Source: Hypomyces perniciosus
Taxonomy: Eukaryota; Ascomycota; Sordariomycetes; Hypocreales; Hypocreaceae
Assembly (NCBI GenBank): GCA_008477525.1
Contig: SPDT01000005.1
Location: 3,906,001-3,970,000, forward strand
Length of the DNA: 64,000 nucleotides
Reading direction: 5' to 3'
Of the stretch, positions 11,201-24,300 are shown piece after piece. A program made the position numbers and the translations under genes. The number at the start of each line of letters is the position of its first letter. Positions within the stretch are counted from its first letter, which is position 1. The notes under the pieces are model-generated. The model was not told the origin of the DNA. It made no database searches and was given only the letters and a program-made list of their open reading frames with translations.

Positions 11201-14200
11201 ATAATTAATATTTTAATTAGCGTTAGGGTTGAATTTTATTTTTTAAAGAAGGCAATATAAACTTATAGCCTCTTTTACTATTTAGGTAAAAGCAAGCAGC
11301 TTAGCTTTTATTATTAATATACTAATAGTGCTTTAATATATTGTATTTTATAGGATAAGGCCTAAAAAAAGTATAATAAAATACCTTTAAAATAATCTTT
11401 AAGTATCTATATTATTAGCGAAGGAAATATCGCTTAAAGCAGTTAAAACCTATATTTCTCCTTTCCCTTTATATTAAAAAGCTAGGAAACGCTATATATA
11501 TAAATAGCAGATTAGCTAGTTAACTGCTTTAAAGTACTCTTTACTAGGGTTAATTAGAAACTGTAATAAAGCTAAGGCGCTATAAGCTATATTAGGCCTT
11601 ATTATAATAGCTATATAGAGTATTAATTTTACTTTCTTTTAATATATTTTAATAGTTGTTTTTAAAGCTTGCAATATACTTTTCTAAAGCTTTATAATCG
11701 GTATTGGAATTATAAAAAGCTATATTCCTTTATTAAGCCTAAATTATTTTGCAATTGTCTTAAAATAGGTTTTATAGGAAAAATATGTTTTATATTCTAT
11801 ACAGTTTTAGGTAATCTTAATCCCTAAAAACCATTATATATCTCCTTTACTATAAAGCTTATACTTTACTTTTAAAGTATTTAGTAATTTAATATAAAAA
11901 GCTTTATTATTATAATAATATATAAATAAAATATTATTTATATAAAATATAATAAAGATTTTCTAAGCTTTATTATAGAAAAGACAAAGCTCTTTAAAGT
12001 TTAAAATTAACCTTTATTGCTTTAAGGTTAAAGATAGTTTATTAAACTATAGCTTTAGTAAGTCTTTTAAGCTATATAAGGCTTTTATAAACTTTAGATA
12101 GATATTTAGCTACTTAAAACCCTTAAAGAGCTTATATATAACTAGTTTTAAATTTTTATCTTTAAAGGCATTAAAAAAAGCATTCTTAATATTGTATTAC
12201 TTTAATTTAAAGTTAAATTTCATTATAAAAGCAATAAATATATAGAAAAAACACACTACTAATATAGCTGTATATATACTCTTTATAGTAAAGCGCTTTT
12301 ATAAGTCCCTATAGACTATAAAGTAAGCTTTATAGTATTTTAAATTTCGATTTTAGTTAAACTTATAAATAAAAACCTAATATACTAATAATAGCTTTAT
12401 TATCGCCTTTAAGTATAGTATCTTTTACTAGATTCCTTTTATATATAAAAAGTTAATTTTATTATATACAGTTTACTTAAACTTATCTTTAAATAGGTAT
12501 TTTATAAACTCCTTTTAGTTTTTTAATAGTTTTATTAAATCCTTTTGACAAACAGTTAATTTATTAAAAGCTATACTTTTCTAAAAAAAAAGATTTATAG
12601 TCTATTACTATATTAAAAATAGTAAATATTATTTCCGCGCTTTTGAATTTATTACTTATTAGCTTCTATTAATTAAGCAGCAGTTAATATAATATTAAAC
12701 TAAAAAGCCTAGTAATTATTAAATATATACTAAGCTTATTATCTTTAAAAGCAGTATTTAAAGTATATATCTTAGTTTTATATACTGGGAGGTATTTATT
12801 AACCTTTCTTGCAGGTTACTTCCTTTAAAGCTTTAAGCTTTTATAAATATTAGCTATTGCTTTACTGCTTAAAGGATTATTAGCTAGTATTTCCTTAAAG
12901 GTCTACTTTTTTTTTATAAAAGTAGGCGAGTCTTTTATATACTAGTCTACTTTTAGCTTTAATAGACTATTTCCTTTTATTAGGTTATATACCTTGAATA
13001 TATAAGACTGTTCTTCTACTATATCCTTTTTTATAAAGAGGGGTAAATTGTTTATTAAAGTATTACCTAAAGTTCCTATTAGCGCGCTAGTATTATCTAT
13101 AAAGATTAACTATTTTAAAGTAGCTTTTAATGTTTAAAGACTAAAAGGTCCTTTTAAGTATACTAATAGTTTATTTAAAGTATTTATTAAACTGTCTTTA
13201 ATACTCTATATTTCTACTACCTTTAACGGTATACTTTCTTTTTTTATATTACCTATAAAGGTATTTTTTACTGCAGGAATATATATAGGGAAAAGTTTAA
13301 ATTTTAGTTTATTTTCTTTAACCTTATTAAATAGTTTATTTAACTTAGCTATAAATAGTTTATTTATAATTTCTTTATTACTATTAAACAAGCTAGTTTT
13401 ATTAAACTATATATTCCTTATAACAATTACCTTTACTTGGTAGGGTAACTAAATGCAATATATATTATTTATAGTATAGTTAATAAAATATTTAATTAGC
13501 CCCTTAGGCTTAGTTTTAAATTCTCTCTTTTTCTGGCTAACTTTATAGTCTTTATTTAATATATAGGCGCGGTAGCTATATATATAAAGCCTGCTTTAAT
13601 CTAGCTATAGGTCTACAGAAGGCTTTTTTATTAAAAGGGGCGCAAAGTCGCGGAACTATTACTTTAATTTATCGATAAATAATATTATATTAAGGCTATA
13701 TATAGGATTTATATTAATAATATATGCTGTAGCTTTTATGCTTTTAGGCTATAAGTCGGTTAAAAGACCTATAGCTTCCAGTATTTTAATTGACTTGTTT
13801 ATAACTTCCTAACCTGCCTATTTTAAAGCGCTATTTGGCTTATATATATAGGAAAGGGCAAGCTTTAGGATAATACCCTTTATATTAACTTAAATCTAGA
13901 AGTATAATAAACCTTTAACTGCAATTATAGCTTTTTTATTATCTTGCCTAAAAAAGTATATAAAGATATTATATTATATCTTTACTATACTTATAAAGTT
14001 AAATAAAGTATTTAAAACAGTGTCTTATTCTTTATTTAATAAAGGGTATATATATAGCTATATAGTATATTTTTTTTTAAATACTAAAAGCCAGTTATCT
14101 TTATTATAGCCTTTAAGATAGTTTTAAAGATCCTAGTATATTTTAAAGAATAGTTTTAGTGCTGATTTATTAGATAGTCTGCGAGAGATAACCTGTTTCG

Positions 14201-14500
14201 CGTATATAAAAGTATAAGCCTTATATTCTATATATATAGTTCCTTTAATATATATATTCCTTATATTCTTTATAAGTGCTTTAAGCGCTTTTAGGCTTAA
14301 ATGTCTTAATTATAGATACTAGAGCTGTTTAAAGTTATATTATAGTACTAGGGGATTATATATTAGTTTTCTCTTACTTCTTTATATTATATAAATGCTA
14401 TAGTCTATATCAGGAAGAATAAAAAGACCTAGTAAGCTGTTTAGTATAGTATATTTAGGGATAGGGGTAATATAAAGCGATAAAGGCTTATATTAAAGAA
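11200..14500 (-). pseudogene. Copia-A copy 1 pol (integrase and reverse transcriptase), broken
   Basis: Reading the minus strand and treating TAA/TAG as damaged Gln/Trp, the reverse transcriptase shows LKLVIYKLFKGF, IKALYxLKR, the catalytic block FYINNILFI (around 11932-11946; YIND or YVDD expected) and WFLGIKIT. These are diagnostic copia motifs in the right order. The Asp-to-Asn change in the catalytic block is a G-to-A transition. A zinc-region tail (KGTIYIEYKAY) is seen near 14200 upstream in element order. The protein would be inactive. Confidence 0.85.
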
Positions 14501-16224
14501 ATAAAAGATTATACTTATACTTTACTTTCCCTATAATAGTGTTTAAACTGGCTGTACTGGTGCAAAGTATATTATTATACCCTATTAGCTAAATCCCTGC
14601 TTTTTAAAGCTTTAACGAAAATATAATATTAATATAAAATCCTTTAACTATAGCTATATTTAAAAGCTTAATAAAGCGCGTTATCTTTTAATATAGATTA
14701 TAAAAAGTATCCTTTAATAGATAATAACCTCTTTTAATTATTAGATAGCTAGCTTTTCCTACTTTAATATAATCCTTTTCTATATTTAGGATAAAGGAGC
14801 TAGGAATAAGGTAGTTCCTGCTATTTATAAAATAAATAGCATTATATATATTAAAAAAGGTGCTTTAAAAGAGGCAGTAAAGTATATCTTATATATTAGT
14901 ATATATTAATACATTTATTAAATATACTGCAAGGCTTATATCTTCTTTATTAATTAAATCTAAAAAGATTAAAGCAGCTATAATAGTTAAGGCTATTTCT
15001 CCTTATACTAAGGCAATAAAGTTAATACCCCTTTTACTAAACTTTTTACAGGTAACCTACTATTTATCTTTTTATAAGCGCGCGCAAATCTCTATAGCCT
15101 ATTTAAATATAAAAGTATATTTCCCTTTTTTATTAGGCTTTTAATAAGCGCAGTATATACTTTACTATAGTTATTTAAAAGCTAAGTATACCTTTTAGGT
15201 TTATAAGGGCACTTTTTATTAATAAAAGGCTTTAAGTATATATTACTATTATTTAATATATTATTAAAGTAGTTATTAAATATTATATAAAAGCTATAAA
15301 TATAATTCTTTATATTCTTTAAAGTATTTAAAAAAAGCTATTTAAGTTAATTAAAAGAAAAGATTTTATTTATTTTACTGCTTTTAATTAAATTATTTAT
15401 ATAGTATAAGTAGTAGGCAGTAAGGTTTAAGGTAAAGTATACTTTAATAGCTTTAAAGAAAGCCGTTTAAAAAGCTATTCCTTTAACCCTTAAAAGCTTA
15501 TACTTTACTGCATTTATATAAATATATATTTAATAGGTATATTATACTTTTAGTTTAATATTCCTGCATTTTACTTTATATAATATATATTAATAGGATA
15601 AATGTATTTCTTTATATATTATATCTTTATAAAGAGTTAGTTAATTTTTAAGTTTTTTAATAATTTAGTAAATAGTTAACTTAATATTAAAGTCTTTATT
15701 ATTATTATAGGCTGCTTTAGTAGTAGTAGAGGCTAAGGCTATAGCTTTAAAGTCTATTAAGATTAAAGTATAGATATTAAAGTTAACTGTTTTCTAGATT
15801 TAATTTAGAATTATATTACTAGCCTTCTTTTTCTTTTTATTTAAAGTAATATTAAATTAATGCTTTTAAAGTATATTATTATAGTAAGCAGAGATATCTA
15901 CTATAAAGGTATTAGGACTAAACTCTTATACTATATACTCTTTTACTTTTATTAAAGTAGGTAGCTTTATAGTAGGGAAATAGTTATTTAGCTGATTAAG
16001 GAGATTAAGATTAATTTTATTTTAAACTTTAATAGTAGTTATATAGTTAATTAAAATAGTAATCTATTTAATCTATTAGACTATTAATTTTAGCTTTATA
16101 AAAGCAATATCCTTTACATTATCTATTATAGAAGATAGCTTTAATAGCTTAAAGGCGAGGGTAAAGGGTATAAGGAGAGATATAATATTAAAGTAGAAGT
16201 TTCTAGTAACTTTAATAGTTATTA
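14501..16224 (-). pseudogene. Copia-A copy 1 gag/protease region, broken
   Basis: The 5' third of the element on the minus strand, colinear with 44043-45258 (copy 2) and 50901-53100 (copy 4, opposite orientation). Position implies gag and protease. I could not read specific motifs through the mutations. Confidence 0.5.
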
Positions 16225-16238
16225 TTTAGGCTTATAAC
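16225..16238 (-). other. Copia-A primer-binding site
   Basis: Directly after the 5' LTR on the minus strand: GTTATAAGCCTAAA. Allowing G-to-A and C-to-T, it matches GTTATGAGCCCAG, complementary to the anticodon-side end of the initiator tRNA-Met 5' half. The better preserved copy is at 50888 (GTTATAAGCCTAGG). Confidence 0.65.
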
Positions 16239-16504
16239 TGTAGCGGAGCGCGGTATAGTTATATAGAGTATAGAGAGATAGGAAACGAAGCTTGATTTTA
16301 TGGAAGAGAATATACTGTAGTGGCCTCGCTATATATATATATAGCTAATATAAAGAAGAAGCTATATACAGGCGCTTTATAAGCGCCTATATAGTTTAAC
16401 ATATCGCTTATGCGATGTGTATGTCAGCTTGTATTTGCTTATATAGCAGATAAGAGCTCCTTAGCGCTGATAAGCGGTAGGGCCCCGGCCTACTTAACCT
16501 AATA
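16239..16504 (-). repeat. Copia-A copy 1 5' LTR
   Basis: 266 bp on the right side, TGTAGCGGAGCGCGG...CTTAACCTAATA. It contains consecutive inverted repeats, discussed in the findings. Confidence 0.92.
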
Positions 16505-16509
16505 CAACC

Positions 16510-19500
16510 TTATCTGAATTAAGGAAGGACATAAATAAATAACCGCATTCTAAACCAAGTATAGCTTATTCAAATACCTAGTTATACCTTTTAGTCTTAC
16601 TAATACCCCTGCAATATTCTAAAAAATAATTAATAATATATTAAAAGAATACCTTAATATCTTTATAGTTATTTACCTAAATAATATCTTAATCTGCTTA
16701 AATACCTTTAAAAAATATAAGGCATATATTTATAAAGTATTATAAATACTATAAGATACTAAACTATTTATAGAACCAGAGAAATGCAAATTCTATATAT
16801 AAAAGGTTACTTTCTTAAAGTATATTATTACCTTTAAAGAAATTCGCATAAATTTAATAAAAGTATAAGCAGTAAGAGACTAGCCTATACCTATAATAGT
16901 TAAAGAAGTTTAAAGCTTTTTAAAATTTACTAACTACTATTAAAGATTTATTAAAAACTATAGAAATATTATATAGACTCTCTATAAACTTACTAAAAAA
17001 GATTAAAAGTTTTTATAGGCGCTAGATATATAGGATATATTTAATAAACTTAAGCAGCTTATTTTAAAAGAACCTATATTTATTATATTTAACCTATTTA
17101 AAGAAATAAAAGTTAAAATAAATGCTTTTAATTTTACTATAAGAGTTTAGTTTAGTTAAAAGGATAAGGATAGTAAGCTATATCCTATTGCCTTCTACTT
17201 TAAAGCACTATATAGCGCAGAATTAAACTATTTAATATATAATCAGGAATTCCTCGCTATTATTCTTATATTTAAAGAATAGCGATATTACCTATTAAAA
17301 GGAATATATAAGGTTAAGGTATATATTAATTATAAGAATATTATATATTTCGCGATAGTTTAATAACTCTCTAGAAAATAGATCTACTATATAGAATACC
17401 TTTTAAAGTTCAACTATATCTTAATTTACTAGAAAGGATTTAAAAACTAATAAGTAGACGCGCTTAGCAGATAAGCTGATTACAAATAAAGAAAGATTAA
17501 GTATACTAGGCAGATTTTCAAATAGACCCTTAAAGGATATTACTAATAAATAGCACTTTAAGCTATATATAAAATATCTAGTAATAATACTATACTTTAA
17601 TGCATTAAAGAGTATTATACTACTTAGGATAATAATAGGTTTTTAAAAGATATAGAGTTTAATAAAAAAGGAACTTAATAATAAAATAAAAAGATTTAAA
17701 TCCTAGATAAACTCTAGAACAATATAGTTATAGAAGTTTATTAATACCTAGTATATAGATATAAAGGTATTTATAAGACCTGCGAATAAGTATAAAAATA
17801 CTTTAAGTTTCAAGGGCTTAAAAAAGTAATATAAGATATTATTTCTCGCTATATAATTTATAAAACAATTACACCCTCGAAACATAAACTATACAGTAAA
17901 CTCTAACCTTTACTAATACTAGAATAACTATAAGAATCGATTTTATTAAACTTTATTATTAAACTACTATTATCTATTAAACCAGGATTAAAGATTAAAT
18001 ATAAGAGTATTTTAGTAATTATAAACTAATTTATTAAATACTTTTACTTCCTTTTATATAAGGAAATAATAGATATAGAAATACTAGCCTATATATTTTT
18101 GCAATTTATTGCAGCCAACTATATAATTCCAGCCAAAATTATTTCTAACTAAAGATTAACCTTTATATCTAAATTCTAGTAAGTACTTATAAATTAATTA
18201 GGCATAAATTATAAGTTTAATACTGTATATTACTTATAGACAGATAGTTAGACAGAATATATTAACTAAATTATTAAAGCTTATCTAAGAAGTTATATTA
18301 ACTTTAACTAAAATAATTAAGTAAAGAAGTTACTAATTGTATAAATATCCTATAATAGCGATATTTTAAAGTTAACCGGACTTAGCCTTATATATACCAA
18401 CTATAGCTTTACGCTAAATATATATAAAGCATTAAGAAAAGGCCTATATATTAATAAAGTATAAATTAAAGCTGAAAATATAAAGCAGTTATATAAAGAA
18501 ATGCAGGTATACCTTTACTTTATATAAAAAAGAATAAGGAAGTATGCTAATAAGTATAGATTAAAGGGACTAATCTTTAAAGAGGGAGATATAGTTTATT
18601 TATACTGTTATTTACTAGGAAAAAAGACTGCGAATATTAAAATAACGCAACTAAGTAATAAATTAGATTTTAAGAAACTTGGACCTTACTTAGTTAAAAA
18701 GGTTATTTTAAAAGTTACTTATAAACTTATATTACTAGACGGTATCTGAATTTACCTGGTATTTTATATTTTACTACTTAAAAAAGCATTATAAAATAAA
18801 TTAAAAAATAGATTAATGATAGACTTAATTAAAGTCTTACCAGTTAAAAAAGAATATAAAGTTAAGGAAATTAAAGCTATAAAAATGGAAGATAATAAAT
18901 GCTAATATTTAGTAAAGTAAAAAGACTATAAAGAGGAATATAACTCCTAGGAACCTAAAGAACACCTAATATACTCCTAGACGGAACTCCAATGTTTCCA
19001 CTAAACTTTTAGCCTACCGACGACAGATCGAGTAACCTAAAGGCAGTCTAATCAATTATATTAACAGCCCTGAAAGAATATATATCGATAGCAGCTTCTA
19101 CTTTATAATATTCCGCTTTATCCAGCTTATCCAGGGACTTAAGACTATAATGAACTATCTTATAACCACAGGACATTATAGACTAATGCTGTTGCCTTAA
19201 CTGCATTAACTTTACAAAGGCCTCATTTACCTTTTACTAAACGCAAAGTAAATAAGCCTTAGTCTTTTTTTTTCTCGCCTTATCTTTTACTTTTCTGAAA
19301 TTATATATTACACTACACTATAAATTAGAAAAAATCAATAAATTTAATAAGAAATAAACCTATAGAAAGTATAATACTAAAACTATTGCATAAATAACCT
19401 TACTGTATACATTTACTACAACGCGAATTATCTGCAATTATTTTATAAAAAAGATTACGATTATAGTAGAATAAATAAAGTATAATAAAATTACCAGTAG

Positions 19501-19680
19501 CCTCGATTATTAAAAAAAGAGCCAGGCGCTATTTAGTTTTATAAGAATAAGATTTCGCTATGCGACTTAATATTCTATTAGTAAAAAATATAGAATATAA
19601 AATAAAGGCACTATACCTATAAACTGTAAGGGATAGCAGTATTTATAAAGGAACTAATAGGTCTTAGGGATAAAACTAAC
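16510..19680 (+). pseudogene. gypsy-1 C-terminal RT, RNase H, integrase and chromodomain, broken
   Basis: Continues the palm domain (KTAFRTKYSLFEYLVMPFGLTN-like, with stops). The catalytic YLDD appears as YLNN at 16674-16685. RNase H text (FNFTIRVQF, then AELNYLIYNQEFLAII) spans about 17100-17380. Integrase core text includes QTDSQTEYINQIIKAYLR (about 18240-18290). Near 18870-18980 the sequence MEDNKC*YLVK*KDYKEEYNS*EP reads as a chromodomain if each stop was Trp or Arg (damaged TGG/CGA), i.e. YLVKWKDY. Chromodomains target such integrases to heterochromatin marks in characterised chromoviruses. Confidence 0.88.
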
Positions 19681-19695
19681 AGGAGGGGGATATTA
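19681..19695 (+). other. gypsy-1 polypurine tract
   Basis: AGGAGGGGGATATTA immediately before the 3' LTR; this is the plus-strand primer position. Confidence 0.75.
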
Positions 19696-20081
19696 TATTA
19701 TAGCCCAACTATTATCAAAATATAATATAGTATATACCTAAAGGAACCTCGGATAGATAAACCAATCAGCATTAGATGATTTAGGTTACTATAAACTATA
19801 AGGTGATCCCAGTAAGCTAATAGAAGGATTTACTATAGATTATCAGGAAAACAAGTGTAATCTAAAGTAATCTACAATTATTCCCTTTATATATATACAA
19901 CTAGCTTGCCACTTATTTAATATAGTTATTTAGATAGTTGTTAATAATTGCATTTACTAGAACTGCCTGTTTTATAGAATTGTGACTACGTTATCCTACT
20001 TAGTATTTATCCCTGACCTCTCTGTTAATATAAACCCATAAACCTCGGTTCATCCCTTAAGAATCAACCCGGATCGTTATA
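19696..20081 (+). repeat. gypsy-1 3' LTR
   Basis: 386 bp, TATTATAGCCC...GATCGTTATA. Nearly all differences from the 5' LTR are C-to-T or G-to-A. Confidence 0.93.
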
Positions 20082-20086
20082 AGCTC

Positions 20087-21305
20087 CCTAGCACTAACAG
20101 GCAGTCAAACCCTAGCCGACTTAACTTAATATACCCTTTAATTAATAAAGCTATTCTTAATACTTTATTAATTGCTATTTTAGTTTATTTATAATATTAT
20201 AATTAATTAACTGCGCGTTTAAAGCCTTTTTTATTAAATTAAAAGCTTTTTTATTATAAATATATATTAATATTCTATTATAAAAGTAACAGGAATATAA
20301 ATGCTATAATTATTATTAATCTATAATAATAGGAAATTAAATAATAAAGCTTTTTAAATAAGTAAATTAATTTTAATTAGCTAAAAATAAATATATTAAC
20401 TGCCTTTAGCTTTATTCTTTACTTTTCTTTTTTAATTATTAATATTACTATTATTATTACTATTATCGCTAATATTATAGCCTTTACTATAAATCTTATA
20501 CTTTTAACTAATTCTCTCTATACTATATATTTATTAGCTAATACTAAAATTGCAGAAAGAAATACTTTATTAATAGCGCAGTTATAGTCGCCCTTTAAAA
20601 AGTATTTATTATAGCGTTAATTGCTTAGCTAGCTAAATGGCTATACTTTTTTCTCCTCTTTTTACTGTTGCCCTAGCCTTAGCCCCTATTATTACTATTA
20701 CTACTTTAATAGTTGCTCCTGCAGCTGCTTTTACTATTACTTTTATTACTATTACTCCTACAGCTGCCTTTACCTTTACCTTTACTACCACTATTACATT
20801 TACTGCTATACCGCTATCCCCTTTTTATAAAGGTTATATAAAGTTAATAATTACAAGTAAAAGAGACTTTTGTAATATATTTTTATTACCCATTTTTAAT
20901 AATATACTATTTACTTTCATAAAATCTATTAATATACCTTTTAATAAACTTTTGTTTAATTTAACTATATTTTTTTATTTAATTATATACTTTATAATTA
21001 TTTAATATTTATATTAATTAAATATTAGCTTTCTTAAACTATATATAAAAATAATAGTAATAGCCTTTATATATAAATATATAAAGGCTAAAAAGCTTTT
21101 AAAGAATAGCTATTATAGTAATAAGATATACCTTTTATAGTTTACAGCCTATAAACTAAAACTAATTAGTTTTTTATATTTTTATATATTTTAATTTAAT
21201 AATTATATATCTACTAGGTTTAATAGTATTTTAAAGTACTTAAAGTACTATTATAAAAGGGCGTTAATAAATTTGGTAATAAATATAACGTAAATAAAGA
21301 GATAA
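20087..21305 (-). mobile_element. Copia-A copy 3, remainder of LTR and truncated 3' region
   Basis: 20087-20131 completes the LTR begun at 4513. 20132-21305 is colinear with the 3' region of copies 1 and 2, including the low-complexity tract (20637-21005, open on the plus strand for 122 codons). Similarity to the other copies stops near 21305, so the element is truncated before its reverse transcriptase. Confidence 0.85.
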
Positions 21306-24300
21306 TTTATTAAAGGTAACTAATATACTTAATATACCTGTATTTTCCTTATTAACTTACCTAAAAAAAAGTTAACTATTCATTTAAGCAGCTATTAAAT
21401 TAAAAAAATAGAAAGGTAGAAAGATATATAAATAAACCTAGTTCAATATAAAGTAACCTTTTTCCCCTTTTAATATCTAACTTACCTATAACTTCATAGC
21501 CGCTAAAGGATATAAAAGTAACTATTAATTGCTTTTAGCTACTAGTATTATAATTAAATGATTTATAGTATCTTTTAATATTTATATTATTTAATTACTG
21601 CTTTATAGTTTTATTAAAAGCATGGTTTTTGCATTTAATACTAGTTATTATCTATATATTTAAAAGTGCTAATTCCCTTTTAATAAAACTAATAACTAAA
21701 ATAAAGGGAAGTTTTAAAGATTATATCCTAAAAAGTAATTACTAAAGGCACTTTTATACTGCTATTAAGACTTACCTTTACTTAACTATTACTAAATTTA
21801 TAGGCTAGCTTTAGAAAAGTCTTAATATAAATATTAAATAATTAATACAAAAAATAGCCTAAGCATTTTTATAACTATTTCACATAAATTAAAATAATAT
21901 TTAGCTTTAAGAATATAAATTATTTATTTGCAATTTCTAACAAGATAGTAGGATTAATTAACCTAAATGTAATATATTAAAATATAATAAAAAGGTGGAA
22001 TCTCTAGAAACTATTAATTAATAATACCTGTTAATTAAAAGCTAAAATCTTAAAGAAAAGTAATAAAGCGCCTATTATTATAGTGAAAGTAAATATAGCA
22101 GCTAAATAGTTAATATAATATAGTTTAATGTTTTTTAAACTAGTAACCTACTTTATTATCCTTTATTATATTTCTAAATTAATAGCTGAGTTAATAAAAT
22201 AATAATAAAAGATTAATATAAAATATATTAGTTATTGAATCTTTTAATATAAAGACTTTATTTTAACTTTATTAATAAAAGAAACTATTTTTAAAAAAGC
22301 AGTTAATTTGTATTTTTTAAATTAATATATATAACCCTTTCCCTTTATTAAAAGACTCTTTATATAAATAGAATATATTATTATATTCCTTTTATAAAAG
22401 GAATATATATTCTATTTTAGTTGAAAAAATATTTTTTAATAGTTAAGCGTTTAAATTAAATAATACTAATCTATAAAAGAAAGAATATTCTTTTATAAAA
22501 AAGGTATTTAATTAAAGCTTTAATGATTTATATTAACTTATAATCAAAATATTGAAATTAAATAAACAACCTCCTTTTAATGAAATAGTAAATATAACCG
22601 TTTCTTTAATAGTTTAATTAACAGAATTATTTAATTATATGTTTAATTAAGTGTTAATATAGTTTACATTTATGAAAATAAAAGCTAACAACAAGTTAAG
22701 CCATTTAATAAAAAATAAAAAGTTACTATTTTAAAAGTTCCTTTTTTTTATTTAAGCTTTTAAAAATATTTAAAGTATTGAGTTACCTATAAAGACTAGC
22801 TTTAAAATTAAAGTCAATAATAAAACTATTTTTTTATTTCTATAAAGCTATGAATAAAAAATAAAAGATTACAGGATATTAATTAAAATTAAAAGAAATA
22901 TTAAGGTTATTTATAAAAATAAAAAAATAAACAATAATTTAAGGTTTTATTAAAGAAAGTATTAACAAAAAGAAATTAAAAGGAATTTATATAGTACTAT
23001 AAGTAATACAATAAGGAATAAGTAAAGTTATATATAATATAACTTTAAAATCATTACTATTAAAAATATATAAAAATATAATTTATAATAAATTAATTGC
23101 CTTAATATTAATACTTTTATTAAAGGTTTAATAGAAAAAGCTAAATGATAGTAATATTATATTTTTAGAATATTATAAAAGTAATACTATTAAAGCTATT
23201 TAAATTAATAATAGCTTTAAAAAAAGGTAAGGAAATTAATAACCTTTAAAGTTTGATATATATTAAAGGTTAAATACTTTTTTATAATAAAGTATTTATA
23301 AAGTTTAATATTTAAAAGTTTATTTTTAAAGGTTTAATAAAGTATTATTTAAAATTAAATATTTATTAAATTTAAAGTAAAATTAAATTTTAGTATAAAG
23401 ATATAAAAATAATAATAGCTTAAGCCTATAAAATTAATTATAACTTTATAGCTTAACAATTAAATAAAACTTTATTTAAAAGATTTAATAATTTAAGAAT
23501 TTTTTTTAAAAAAAAGTAATTAACTTCAAAAAAAAAGAAATATTATTATATTAGTATTAATAGTAATATACTTTAATATAAACCTTTCATTTTATTAATT
23601 ATTATTAATAATATTAATATCATAAATCCTTTATATAATAATATATTAAATACTTTTTTTATTAATTATTTTAAAGTAGCTATTAAAATTAAATATTATT
23701 AATATTATATAAATAAAAGCTATTTTCTCTAAAACTATATTGAATTAATTTATAATAAAAGCTATAAGGGTATAAGATATAACCGAGGAGTAAAAGTAAT
23801 TTAAATAAGTTTATAGAAAACCTCAATTTTAACATAATTTATTATAGTAGTTAAAACTATTAAGATTTATATATAAAAAATATTAATACGTTAAATAAAA
23901 ATATATAAAGCTTAAAATAAAGTTTTATTAAACCTATTACTTATAAAAAAAAAATTTAACTTTCTAATATTATTTATAAAAAAATAAAAAATACAGAAAT
24001 ATTGAAAATCTAAACACTATAAAAGTTAAATATAATTCTGATAAAAAGATTAATAATAAATATTATATACTTTATAAATATAAATTAAATAATTGTTAAT
24101 AAAAGGGATAATATATAAATAAAAAGTCTTAAACAGTTCTTTATAAATATAATAAAAATAATATCCTCAAAAAACCCTTCAAATAAATATAACTAAACTA
24201 GTTGAATAAAAGAAATATTTAACTAAATTCTTATTATTAACCTTGTAATTAAAAAAAGATAAAAGTATATTTATATAGTTAATAAAATAAATAAAAAGAT

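Larger units (their letters stand above)
9372..16504 (-). mobile_element. Copia-A copy 1: complete Ty1/copia element, RIP-inactivated
   Basis: 7133 bp with 266-bp LTRs at both ends and target duplication CAACC (9367-9371, 16505-16509). It is inserted in the gypsy-1 reverse transcriptase. The minus strand carries pol in copia order: a GAG-pre-integrase-like zinc region (about 14150-14400), then reverse transcriptase (about 11600-12400). The right-hand LTR is therefore the 5' LTR. A tRNA-Met-type primer site lies at 16225-16238 and a C-run (G-run on the minus strand) abuts the left LTR at 9638-9645. Three more copies lie in the window. Confidence 0.92.
4735..20081 (+). mobile_element. gypsy-1: chromodomain-type Ty3/gypsy element, RIP-inactivated, host of two nested elements
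   Basis: The element has 386-bp LTRs at both ends and a 5-bp target duplication AGCTC (4730-4734 and 20082-20086). The plus strand reads, in order, gag with a zinc knuckle, aspartic protease, reverse transcriptase, RNase H, integrase and a chromodomain. This is the order of the chromovirus branch of Ty3/gypsy. After removing the TRIM at 5822 and Copia-A copy 1 at 9372, the element itself is about 7.7 kb. It is inserted inside a Copia-A LTR. All catalytic regions carry stops and Asp-to-Asn changes of the C-to-T/G-to-A type. Confidence 0.93.
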
